The position numbers and the translations under genes are program-made. The notes under the pieces were generated by a model. The model did no database searches. It had not been told where the DNA came from and saw nothing but the letters and a program-made list of their open reading frames with translations. DNA of 41,981 nucleotides from Gelatoporia subvermispora B (Eukaryota; Basidiomycota; Agaricomycetes; Polyporales; Gelatoporiaceae), in contig KB445816.1 of the NCBI GenBank assembly GCA_000320605.2, positions 1 through 41,981 on the forward strand, in the 5' to 3' direction. Positions 1-10,012 of the stretch are shown in pieces (the first letter of the stretch is position 1; each line of letters starts with the position of its first letter).

Positions 1-727
1 GGGGAGAAGACGTCGCAGAGCTCGAGTGTGTGCAGGTGCAGGTTCGGGAGGACGACCGTGTCCGCGTTGAGGAACGCGAACGCGTCGTACGTCCCGTGCT
101 CAGCCTCGCGGAACTACAGCGGAGCGCACTGTGAGGATGCTGCAGTGGAATGGAGTATAACGCGAGGAAGGACTCACAAAGTATGGGTGACCGGTCCTCC
201 AGTCGATGAGGTAGAATGCGGACTCGCACGGCTCGATCTGCGTGAACGGGAAGTTGAGGAGCAGCCCGAGCCTGTTGCCGACGATCTCGACGGACAGCGA
301 GCACTCGCCCGGAACGAACGGGCCCTCGCAGACGGCGATGCACGGCTTGGACGCCGCCGGGTGGTACTCACCCGTGGAGAGCTGCACGAGGTGGATGTTG
401 ATGGCCGCTGGCATGACATTAATAGTAACTAAGAGCGAGAGGTGCAGGACGCACTTGTAAGTCACCAACGCTATCAAATCATGCTCGTGAACCGCTAACC
501 CCACGTCTATAATCTTCTGGTTGAGGTTGATGGACTGCCAGACCGAGTCGCCCGGCTGCTCGTCGACCTCCGAGTTGACACGTGCGGTGCGCACGGCGTC
601 CGTCCCACCAAATAGCGAAGCCGAGTGCGTCTGCCCGAGGAGGAAGACGCCGGAGCTGAGGTCGTATATGCTCGAGGGGCTGTAGGACACAGAGATGGAG
701 TGCGACACTATCCGCTGCACCTGGCAA
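1..727 (-). pseudogene. F-box-type protein, C-terminal fragment
   Basis: The translation resembles the long C-terminal region that follows the F-box in many agaricomycete F-box proteins (substrate adaptors of SCF ubiquitin ligases). Visible blocks are YDLSSGVFLLGQ, INLNQKIIDVGLAVHEHDLIALVTY, VQLSTGEYHPAA, IVGNRLGLLL and, past an intron, GTYDAFAFLNADTVVLP running off the window edge. A 49-nt GT..AG intron fits at 177-129. The exon after it has an in-frame TAG at 116-114 where a glutamine is expected, so the copy looks dead. The F-box itself is not seen: upstream sequence meets the direct-repeat element and then a sedolisin fragment. The family call rests on remembered pattern only; fold and target are unknown. 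Confidence 0.55.
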
Positions 728-782
728 GCAAGTTGTAGAGTGCATGGCTGTGAGTGGACAGCGCCTTGGGGTATGGGATTTA

Positions 783-870
783 TTAGACGGGGTGAATACT
801 TCTCTCAGTCTCCTTGTAGGTACTAGACTAATTATTTGGGCTAACCTATTGGACGGAGTGAACACTCCTT
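783..870. repeat. Short direct-repeat element at a gene-fragment junction
   Basis: Two 22-nt direct repeats (783-804 and 849-870, about 75% identical) are 66 bp apart. The second contains a perfect 14-nt palindrome, GGAGTGAACACTCC, at 855-868. The element lies exactly where sedolisin coding similarity stops and F-box-type similarity has not yet begun, so it may mark an insertion or a breakpoint. No target-site duplication could be assigned. Confidence 0.5.
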
Positions 871-1295
871 CGAAGCCGAGCCAGTCGCCAGCAGGAGACA
901 ACTGCGTGGCTGTGATGTCATTCTCCGCCAGCCAAGAGTTGACGGCTTGTACGCTTTCGGCGGTCGGTGCAACGAACTTCTCGATCTGAAAGTGAAATGG
1001 TTAGGCTCCAAACGGCGCTGAAGGGGTGCGCACGTACCTCCGACTGGCTCAGGTGCTGGCCGTAGTTGGCACTTGACGGTGTGCTGACATCATAGAGTGC
1101 AGCTTCAAGACTGGCAGGGTCGCTCTGTACGAGCGCGATGCGCATCTTCAGGGTAGTATCAGGCGACGCCGGGGCCACGAGCTGGAAACCAGCAGGGACG
1201 CCTTCCAGAGATTCGTGAAGGAGCAAGTTGCGAGCAGCGGGCTTGCTCAAAGTGAGCGAGAACAAGCAAGCAAGGACGAGCTTCACAGAGGCCAT
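868..1295 (-). pseudogene. Sedolisin (S53, tripeptidyl-peptidase-like) 5' fragment
   Basis: Exon 1 (1295-1038, 86 codons) starts with a signal-peptide-like stretch (MASVKLVLACLFSLTLS) and continues into the pro-domain: LEGVPAGFQLV, LKMRIALVQSDPASLEAALYDVSTPSSANYGQHLSQSE. A 52-nt intron (1037-986, GTACGT..CAG) joins in phase to exon 2 (985 to about 868): IEKFVAPTAESVQAVNSWL, ITATQLSPAGDWLGFE. This is the pro-kumamolisin activation region of secreted fungal sedolisins. The catalytic Glu/Asp/Ser domain is absent because similarity stops at the direct-repeat element. A TATA box lies upstream. A transcript could encode at most a secreted pro-domain stub. Family call is firm; loss of function is inferred from the truncation. 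Confidence 0.85.
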
Positions 1296-1353
1296 CTTGC
1301 ACCTGAGGAAGAGCCTAGGAAGACACTGGAGGAAACGTCGGTAGGTAGAGAGG

Positions 1354-1360
1354 TTTTATA
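1354..1360 (-). promoter_or_regulatory. TATA box of the sedolisin fragment
   Basis: TATAAAA on the minus strand lies 59-65 nt upstream of the ATG at 1295, a usual spacing for a fungal core promoter with a short leader. The promoter and 5' end of this fragment are therefore still present although the gene body is gone. Confidence 0.55.
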
Positions 1361-1419
1361 GGAGAGCGCTAGAAAGCTTGTTGCGCAGCGACAATATGGG
1401 ACATGAGGTTACGATAAGC

Positions 1420-2370
1420 ACTCCTTCGTGAATACCAGAAATGGCACCTCAGAAATCGGAATCGCCCAAGACGAGGTTATGCTTAACAGATGCATGCTCT
1501 TCGACGACAAGCAGGCCAGTAGAGGGTGGCAGAAAATAGGCCGATAGGCCGAACGTGTAGCAACGACCACCAAGCGGCCCAGATCTATGTGTAAGAAGCA
1601 TAGAGAAGGTGGATCCGCGCGCGAGAGGACCTACAACGCCTTCGGTTGCCATACCTGGTTCATCAGTTAGATGGGATTGTACATCCCGACGCCAAGTTCT
1701 GCCAGTGGTATTGATCCGACGCCATACGCCGCCGGCGATATCGATCAATGCCCACCTTTCCCGCTTGTCCCGTGCGGCACTTGTAAATCGTTGTGAAAAT
1801 AGATTCGTTCCGCGGTAAGCAGACTACCGGTTCATTATCGAAGGCCTGAACGAGGCAGGGAACCTAGAAAGGTGAGGCAGACCATGCCCCAGTACATGCA
1901 AGAACCGAGAATAAGGCCGCCGGGATTAGGATAAGCAGCAACTCCTGTAGGGATCAGCGAACACGATGTGAAAAAGCCTGCTTGCATCAGGAAAATAACA
2001 ACTTGACTTAGAGCGCCTTGCAGCATCTTGCATGCCTTTCGAGGTACTTGACGTGCGCTAGCGAGGTGGGCAAGACGCCTTCAAGCTTCAAGGCCCCAAC
2101 ACAACATTTTCCTGATGTGCCAGAAGTACTGATGCTCGGTTCCGGTGGCTTCCTCTTTCGTCCTCTTTTGGTAATCACCTCCTCCGCGCGACGCATGATT
2201 GCTACGAATAACCTCAAGACCCACATGTTGACCTGTCATGAGAGCAATATGTTGCGAGCCATTGCGTCCAGTACGCTGGAAATAAGAATCCGAGTATCCC
2301 ACGGGTATTCGATTGATCCTAGGCCGGCACTCTAGAGCATGCTCGATCAGGCTCACCCCACATGCGCAGG
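1420..2370. other. No gene recognised
   Basis: Only short open frames occur here. One minus-strand frame (about 1748-1449) lacks recognisable motifs. I see no repeats or strong hairpins. It may be intergenic sequence or too decayed to read. Confidence 0.4.
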
Positions 2371-2379
2371 CATGTAGAG

Positions 2380-2830
2380 ATGGGATGCAAATCTCCAAAA
2401 CAACGACGTCTAGCTCTGGACCAGGTTTGTTCATGTCCATCCCGTCTGACACCCAATGTATCTTCCCCTCGACCCCGCCCGCGCGGAGCATGCCGCCGCG
2501 CCGCGCCGCGTGTACTCATCCTCGCCGTACGCGTTGACGAAGTCCCTCTCCGAGATGGACTTGTTACGATAGCGCGACCTCAAGTGGGGCGAGTCGGCGA
2601 CGAGCACATCAAGAGCTGTCCCACGTGCCCTTCAGGTGCGATATGTCGTGCACCGAGAACGACGGGGCCAAATGCCCGGACTGACCGAAAGCAAGCGGGT
2701 GAACTCCACTGCGTGTACATCAGCACGGAGTCACACAACATGAGCGAGTCTCTGGCGGATGCATAAAGGGTAGACGAGAGCCTTGCACACATTGCTGAGG
2801 CGGCGCCGCGCCCGGCTCTTGCGCCCATCA
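2380..2830 (-). pseudogene. Unidentified degraded coding remnant
   Basis: Several minus-strand frames read like protein but switch frame: ARDSLMLCDSV, then HDISHLKGTWDSS, then LVADSPHLRSRYRNKSISER followed by DFVNAYGEDEYTRRG, then GKIHWVSDGMDMNKPGPELD. The composition and the clean hand-over between frames suggest one former exon broken by at least two indels, around 2600-2640 and about 2490. I do not recognise the family. It ends a little before the GNAT remnant on the same strand. It could also be chance; the alternation of good segments is the only support. Confidence 0.35.
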
Positions 2831-2926
2831 GGTCGAGCGTGCGGCGAGGCGGAAACTTGATATCGCCCGTTGCAGGGCTGCCCGCAGGTCGGCCGGGTTT
2901 CTAGTAGGGGGCGGCGTGGGAGGTGA

Positions 2927-3480
2927 CTACGACGCCAAAGTCCTCCGCAATTCGAACCACGGCTGCGAGCCATGCACGACGAGACTCAGCCCGGCGTTCT
3001 CGTACAGCCGCGGCAGCTCCTCGTGCGCGATGAGGAGGACCCGCTCGCAGCCCGCGTTTCATGCGTCGCCAGCTGCGGCCGCACGACGTACTCCCTCAGC
3101 CAGCTCAGCGCGATGCCTCTCCTGCGGTGCGCCGATATCACACAGACGAGTGTTGGCAGACGGAGGCGCCACCAGGGATGTGGGTCGACATAATCTCGTG
3201 CGTGAGTGAAGGCGAAGGCAAGCGCGTAGAACAGACGAATCCAGCGAGTGTGTGCCTTGAGGTGTTCGGTATGAAGGCGACAAGAGGTCGGAACTGACGG
3301 TACCATCGCGGTGCTGGGTTCAAATCTCGCATGTGAAGCGCGAGACGACCGACTCGCTAGTATGCTGCCAAGGTGCCAGGTTCGTCCTGCGAGTACTATG
3401 AACGTACCCGTAACTTGCGGATCCTGAACGACCGTCTCGCTGAACCTGCCACCTCGATTGCATGTGTGGCGAAAACTTCG
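2927..3480 (-). pseudogene. GNAT acetyltransferase remnant (AANAT-like), copy 1
   Basis: Minus-strand segments reproduce a GNAT fold in pieces: TLAGFVCSTRLPSPSLTHE and MSTHIPGG (central strands), VCDIGAHRRRGIALSWLREYV (strand 4 and the acetyl-CoA binding R/Q-x-x-G-x-A helix), CERVLLIAHEELPRLYENAG and VVHGSQPWFELRRTLAS with a stop at 2929-2927. The order and the LTHESM/MSTH-type motif resemble fungal arylalkylamine (serotonin) N-acetyltransferase-like proteins, which move acetyl from acetyl-CoA to amines. The blocks lie in different frames, so several indels have broken it. A second decayed copy is at 28.7-29.2 kb. Substrate cannot be inferred. Confidence 0.65.
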
Positions 3481-4262
3481 TCGCTCGAGAGCAGGGTCAT
3501 AGCAGACGGACATCTCTCCGATATCAGTGTTGGTCGTAAGCGGTTTTCCTCTTCTGTCTTGACATCAGCGGAGAGAGACGATCGTGAGCCGCAAGGAGAA
3601 AGACAATCCCGGGATTGCACCGACCGATCTCAGCGAAAGTATCGAACCTAGTATCCTCCTCCTCAGCCTGTCTGAAGCGCTCCTGGCCATCCACGTGACA
3701 TTACCTTGCTTGTCAAGGTTGTTGTGCACCCCCATAATTCGTAAGCGCTCTATCTCATATCGTCAACACAGACAAACAGCGTCTATTGAGTGCTTCGTCC
3801 AATCGTCGTACTTTCCGTTCTTTTTTCGCTGCTGTATAATTTCCGGACGTGATCAAACTCGGAATAGATACCTATAAATCGAAGTAGCAAAAGCATCCAG
3901 GATGCGAGTTAGCACTTGTTTATGTACTAAGGCGCTTGTACGTAGTAAGTCCTAGTGAACGAAGCATTCTATGAAGTGCTCTTCTCAGATTATTGGTGAA
4001 TGATCTCGTGCCATTGTTGTCGGCAGGTAAAAGGCGTCATATGTACAATTCTTTGCACGGTTGGCAGCGTACAACGACGAGACCTTTGACTCGGTCGTCA
4101 AGGTATATCTCAGGCTCCAGATGTGGAAATCCGCCTACATATATATTTTTGTGAATTATCTACGGTTATGCATCAATCATCTTATGCAGACTGATCTCTA
4201 ATTATCCAGTACATAGTCTCAGCGACAAGCAAGGTAGTTGTTGGCGTAAGCCGGCGCTTCTC
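3480..4262. other. Copy-1-specific ~780-bp segment inside the duplicated unit
   Basis: Similarity to copy 2 breaks near 3480 and resumes near 4265 (shared AGCGCTTGCAAGG), whereas copy 2 is continuous across this point (29232-29290). The segment is more AT-rich than its flanks and holds no recognisable gene. It contains CTATAAATC at about 3870 and GCATCCAGGATGC near 3893. It could be a solo LTR or a non-autonomous element, but I could not assign termini or a target duplication; deletion from copy 2 is the alternative. Confidence 0.5.
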
Positions 4263-4847
4263 GAGTATCTGCCAGCGCTTGCAAGGCGGGCCTTCTGCGT
4301 CTGCGCTCAATAACGTCTCTGCGATTGAGCCTCTCGCTCTCTTGGTCGCTCGTTCGTTTCTCTGCGCGTCCTCTGTTCACCCATGCGCCCTCCTTTTTCT
4401 CGTAGCCTCGCGTCGCCCGCTCGCCCCGCCATCGCTCGCCTCGGCCCAACTCCCTTGCTCGCTCGATTCCATCCCTGCGGCTCCTCCGTGCGGGTCCGTC
4501 GACACCCCCGTTCGCCCGTCCCCATACCGCCGGCACTACGCGTACATGCACCGAGCAGACGCATCGTCGTGAGCGATCCGTGCACGCTGAATTTAATGCG
4601 CTGCGCGCTGCGCTCGCGTATGCCGTCCTCCCGTTAACCTTCTGCTTGCTCAACGACGCTCCAGCGTCGCGTGCAACCTCTTGTCCTGTCAATTATCTCT
4701 GGTTGAACAGCGCGACTCGCCGCAACGCTTTCCTGTGTCCTCCATCTGCAGAAGATCGCGCACAGCCTACCGCACCCAGATGTGCTCCGCGTCGCTGCTG
4801 CCCAAATGTTCTATGCGCGACGCTCCGGACCATCAGCCCACAGCGTG

Positions 4848-5025
4848 GTTGTCGCTATCGATAATCTGCACCACGGGGACTCAGTTATACGGTCATGAAA
4901 GATGTCTCGGCGACACACCTGCTAACCTGAGGAACAGTTGTCACTATCGATATTCTGCACCGCGAGGACTCAGTCATATGGTCGTGAAAGACGTCTCGGC
5001 GACACTGCATGCTCTCGCGAGCTGA
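4848..5025. repeat. 89-bp tandem duplication
   Basis: Two tandem units start at 4848 and 4937 and share GTTGTC(G/A)CTATCGATA through GTCTCGGCGACAC with a handful of differences. Copy 2 has the unit only once (about 31019), so the doubling arose in copy 1 after the segmental duplication, or copy 2 lost one unit. Confidence 0.7.
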
Positions 5026-7162
5026 CATTCTTGTTATGTTGGATGTTGGTAGACCATCTAGTGAATAGTTTCGTCGTCTTCGTGGACACCAAACACAGGG
5101 GAGGATAATTTGATGCTCCAGGAAATATATTTCGTGGGACGAGCTTAGCGGTGAATATGGACATGGCATTAATACGTCACAAATCGCAACTACAGTGTGT
5201 TAGCTAGCACAAGCTTCATGTCGGTCCCCATGAAATTCTCCTGGACCTGTGAATAACCGTAAGGACTTAACCTATCCAGTGATCAAACGTTCTCGATTGC
5301 CTACAATGTGTCACCAGCGCGATCGCACAGCCTGGGCGCTCTCCGCACGCTAGAACGTGGACGTCGGTGTTTGCATTAGGGCATGATGAAGTGCTATCCA
5401 CTTACCGCGAAGAATCTTCGGCATGGCGCCCGCTACGGGTCGAAGGCCACCAGGTGTATGATATCCCATAAGCGGCCGATCTAGAGGTACCAGGTCGTCG
5501 AGTCAATGACCAGCTATACAATATTGTAGAGTACTTACGCCGTACATTGACTGTTAGCACCGAAAGTCCCCGGATACGAAGTAGTTATGCGCGGAGCCAA
5601 TGCACAGCCCGCCGTTGCGCACGCCGGTGGTGAAGGCCTGACACAGCGCCGTTCGAGTGCATGAGCTCGAGCGTATCTCGCAGTGGCGCGCACGCGACAG
5701 AGCGTAGCTGTGCACTTGCGATTACGATGAACAGCAACACGACACTCCGGACGATCACGTCGGCCTGTGGGGTGCGAGGCGGGCCTAAGGTCGCTCATTC
5801 CTGCGAGCTCGTCTACTGGATGGTGTGAAGAGGGAGGAGGAAGGGAGAGAGCCCATATGTGGTGCTGGACGGTCGCGCAAGTGGTGCCCAAGGCGGCTAT
5901 GCAAGATCCAATCGTGCGCAACCATCGGGAGAAGCCGGTCGGGCGCTCCCGGGTTCAGTCGCGCATTTTCTGCCCTGGACGGCGGGACAGCGATAGGGTG
6001 CTCTTTGACCGTCTCTCCTACTATCTCCCGGGGGATGTACACAAGTATTGTCATCATCTGAAAGAACACTAGGACAACTTCTGGTTCTCTCTCGCTGCTC
6101 GAGTGCTCACCAGCCGCCAGTCATCAGTCTCTCGGAGTTACCACTGCTCATTATTTGTCTCTGATGGCAACCAATCTATATTGCGGGTACAAGACACGTC
6201 TAAATCTACATGTACTAGACGAATACCTTGGCACCGTAATGGACCCCACGGGTCATCTTCGCCCTGCCTTCCCTAGAGCTCTGTCCTCCCACTACTCGCT
6301 CACTGGATGTAGTTCCTGCTTCGTCTTGCCAGCACCACTGAGCTTCTCGTCTACGCTGCATAATCGGTTCTTCAGGCAACACAAATACAGACTACCGCCT
6401 GAGCTTAGGGGAACGCCTCAAGTCGTATGACTCGTACATGGTGTGCGAGACCACGATCTGGGGCAATGAGCGGAAGCCGCACGAACCTTTGTATCGTCGT
6501 GTCCTGCGTTCGTGTCCTCAAACTGAATGGTGTGTTTACTGTCTAGGGCATGCAATACTTAGAATGTGAAAGCTGTGCGACGTGTCCACCTACCAGATGA
6601 CAGCCCATGGCTGTTTGTCGTCGTTCCTCGGCACGCTCTCCCCACCATCCCATCACGACCTGTGTATAGCTCATTAGAGTGCGCCGGTCATCGCGCTGCA
6701 GGATGAAGCCGTACCTGTGCGCTTCATCATCGATGCATGCTCTGGGCAGCTGTTTCGGCGCCGTCAAATTCCTCACAAGTCGGTGGCCTCTCTAAACTTT
6801 ATGTATCTTGGCCTTGGTGATGCTGCTATCTGCTCTGTACGTTCGCCCTCATTATCCAAGGCTCTGGCTCGTCCTTCTCACAACGCTACATGTGACCAAT
6901 GTCGGCGGTCTTGGGCTCCGACACTAATGCGCGTTGATGTGTGCTCTATGTGGCCGGACCCTAGACGTAAATGAGGTGCGTGGAGTGGACATGATGCTCT
7001 TGCGACGAACAAAGAGAAGGCAGGCAAACAATCACCGGCAGCTCTATCCCGGATGACGCTGATTAGTCTGAAAGGGCATCGACTGAGAGAAATAAACTTG
7101 ACCATTTTGACGCCGGTGCGATGTTTATCTGTGGGGCGGATTCCCTCGGACTATCTGGCATA

Positions 7163-7903
7163 CTACCACGTGTACCGCGTTTTGCACTGATGTCTGACGT
7201 CTGGAGTGTCATCAGTTGTCATAGCATGTGAACGCGGATACATGCTCGGAGTAAATGCCCGATGAAGCGGGAACGACCGCTCGAAGTCCAGACGGAAGGT
7301 TTTGCATAGTGCTAGAACAACCTCATCAAAGTCCTCTCTCGAGTTAAGCGGAGCGGCCGCAGTGTTCGTGCGGCTCATTCGTATCCGCTTTGAGCTCGTT
7401 TGGTGTATTCGCGGTTCCTTCAGCTCGGTCCAGTGCTGCTCGTGGATCTGGAGGAGAGCCGAGACTTGTTGGTCACGGGAGTAGGGAGTGATGAAAAGAC
7501 GCACACCGAGCTCGAAGCGATCCTCATTCCGACCGCCTCTACCACCCTCATCACTAATCCTCCACCTCGTTGACAATGTGTTCATGCTCTGCAGTCAGTA
7601 CGTCGATCTCGTGGTTCTTCACGTTGATCTCACTCTCCTCTGCTACAGCCCAATTTACGACACTGCAAGCTTGTCCCTCGCCGTATTGAGGTCATCCTCT
7701 ACTGCCTCTCTATCCTGTCGCCCCTCTACCATTTGCGCCCAGCTCTGATTATGTTCGGTTGACTCGGCATCGTCCTATGTTGCACGTCTGCCAGCTCGAT
7801 CCTCGGTGCCTCCACCTCGTCCCCCAGCTCCTCCTTCTCGTTCTTCGTCTGCGCTGCAAGTCATGTGAGCTCAATGACCTTCGCAAGTAGCCCCATGCTC
7901 CAT
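7163..7903 (-). pseudogene. Coiled-coil protein remnant of unknown family, copy 1
   Basis: The shared minus-strand start (ATG 7903; ATG 34385 in copy 2) opens a heptad-like, Glu/Lys/Leu-rich N-terminus. Further on both copies read FELGVRL, ALLQIHEQH, EP.IH, SSKRIR.SRTN.AAA, DFD.VVLA.C.TFRL.FER and MYPR. Conservation of this frame between diverged copies argues it once coded. Copy 1 has TGA at 7863-7861 where copy 2 has CGA (Arg), a CpG C-to-T change, and a further lesion near the start. The family is not recognised and no function is proposed. Confidence 0.45.
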
Positions 7904-7936
7904 AGCTGCCCCTGCCCGATGGCATTGCCGTTGTCA

Positions 7937-10012
7937 CAGACTCCAGATGCGCATCCTGAGTTCTTTGGTTATGGATAGATCGTGACCAGATGTATTGGAC
8001 GCACCTGGGGAGGGTCATCGCTGACGCTGTCTGTATGATCAGTGACCGTATGTACGGGAGACGCGCCGGGAGAACGTTGGTGGTCGAAGTAGACGAGACG
8101 AAAGGAGCGCCTGTGGTAACCACACAATTTGTGTTAAGTCTGGAGCATACTAACGGATGCATTCAGACAATGCTTACCGTAATGATCCGTCGAAGCCCCC
8201 ATTGCCTCTATAATCCCGTCCAGGTCAGGCATCATGCAGCCTGACCAGACGCTAGAGAACTACGGGAAACCAGGTTGTTGACCAAGACAAGTCCACATTG
8301 ACTTCGAGTGTTGTGCAAGCGGCTCAAAGCGCCGCATCAGAGACTGATTGCAGTGGGAGCAACGGGAAGATGCTTACCAATAGTCTTGGGTATCTCGGAT
8401 GGTCCGTTGGCATGTGTATCAGTCCTCGCCTCTGTGTCTGCGCATTAGGCAGACCACGCGCGCCCGTGGGACGTTCTCGAAATACTCTGAGCACCACAGG
8501 AAGAGGCTTTTCGTCCAAGGCATTGTGTACGTATAGCAAACCGAATCAAGTACATCCATCCTCTTATTCCCACTGTGTTGACGGTGCGTTGACTAGTATT
8601 TCCCTGTACTGCCATGTCTTGCGAGCTTGCCTCTATCAGGGCGATTGCACAGGGAGGAGCACGAGGTAGGCCTTGGCATTGAGAAGGGCAAGAGAAGAAG
8701 GGTGGTGTCATGTCAGTAGAGGCGTCGATCATGGTCGACGGAGAGCCTGCGATTGCGCATGAGATCGGCACAGAGAAGAGAGAGATTGTTCGCGCGCCTG
8801 TCTGGCGATCGCATCTTGCAAGCGCTCTCGCCTTGCTGGCTCGTCCTACTCGAACTTGCCAACCTGCTGCTGCTCTGGAATGCACAGGTCTTCGTCTGGC
8901 TTCTTCCTGGTGTCCGGGTCCATCCTGTCAGATGTCTATGCATGGTCGGCGGCTTGCAAGCTCCAGAGCCGACAATGCATCTCTCGGCGAGGTCGCTTCC
9001 GGCCGCCCAAGCTCACTCCACCGACTCCCCTCACTATCGTGCTGGACTGTGCGCCGCAGTCCGTACCATACACCAGAGACACCGACTGTTCATATCAATA
9101 CTCATAGGGTCTGAGACAACATACGTATGGTCTGGTCGCGCTCACTGCTCTGGTCTGTGAAGGTCGCTGACATATTCACCCTCGCGATGCGGTTCATGTC
9201 TCTCACTGCGAATACCGGGTATAGCTGTTCTTGGTACCATTGCGGAGCAGCCAACCCACGCAGTACGCCGATTTGTTGAGCTATAATTCATCGCCACCTT
9301 GAGAGGGCTGACCTTCGGAGTCGTAGAGCCGCAATCGCAACCACGCAATCATCAATGCATACTGACTAACGGTACGAGCGCATCTAGGACTTGGCAGATC
9401 CTATGTTGGTGCATACGGCCAGCATATATTTGGTTCTCCACTCCCCGCGCAAATATACCACCTAGTATATGCGCATAAGGCTGGACCATACCCTTCACTG
9501 AGACCTAACGGACAGGTCGCTGCCTCTTTTTCTGTACGTGCCGTCTTTTATTGTTCTTCGCATATCTGACCTTAATTCAACATGCACATTCAGTTGTTTT
9601 TATGAGGCCTTGTGTTTGAGTGAAGCTAGCATTTTGTAGATCTATTTCCCTCACATACCGTGTTTCCACTGGTGCACACAGACATATATGTCAGATTAGA
9701 AAAGTGAGTAACACGAGGGCGTTCTCATCATTGTGATTAATTCTAGTCGTCCTTCAGCCAAATTCCTATTGTTTGTGCTGTGCATACCGTACCTATGTCC
9801 ATTGCTGCGCTGTAGATACTGCGACATGCTATGTCTGGCTGTCTCACTGAGTATCCAGCTCCCATCAGACCGGGACAGACATGCGAGTCCGAGATAAACA
9901 TTTAGAATATTAGTCGCTCCTATGTACTACTGATGTGATGTAACGGAACGAGCTGAGGTTGTGAAATAAAACGGAGGTAATAGGGAGTGAGATGCAGCTC
10001 GAAATGGTATGA
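7937..10012. other. No convincing gene; GC-rich then AT-rich sequence
   Basis: About 8.3-9.1 kb is GC-rich with short overlapping frames and no motif I recognise. The part near 8735-8840 resembles stretches near 19.32 kb and 27.82 kb (see findings). From 9.35 to 10.0 kb the sequence is AT-rich, without frames of note, and is the probable 3' flank of NLR-A. Confidence 0.4.

Larger units (their letters stand above)
2927..7936. repeat. Segmental duplication unit, copy 1
   Basis: This stretch aligns by eye, in the same orientation, with 28666-34417. The order is GNAT remnant, a GC-rich stretch near 4265-4850, the block near 4940-5230, blocks near 5560-6760 and 6790-7130, then a coiled-coil remnant. 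The best stretches, for example 6428-6510 against 32888-32972, are roughly 90% identical; others are lower. The right end is sharp: similarity stops after the CCGATGRCATTRCC-type sequence near 7936 here and near 34417 in copy 2, with unrelated sequence beyond. Copy 1 has an extra segment at about 3480-4262 and lacks two present in copy 2. No terminal repeats or transposase were seen, so it may be a duplicated gene cluster rather than a transposon. Confidence 0.75.

Noticed and set aside
3305..3325. GGGTTCAAATCTCGC, like a tRNA T-arm / B box
   Set aside because: No acceptor, D or anticodon arms fit around it, and copy 2 does not conserve it.
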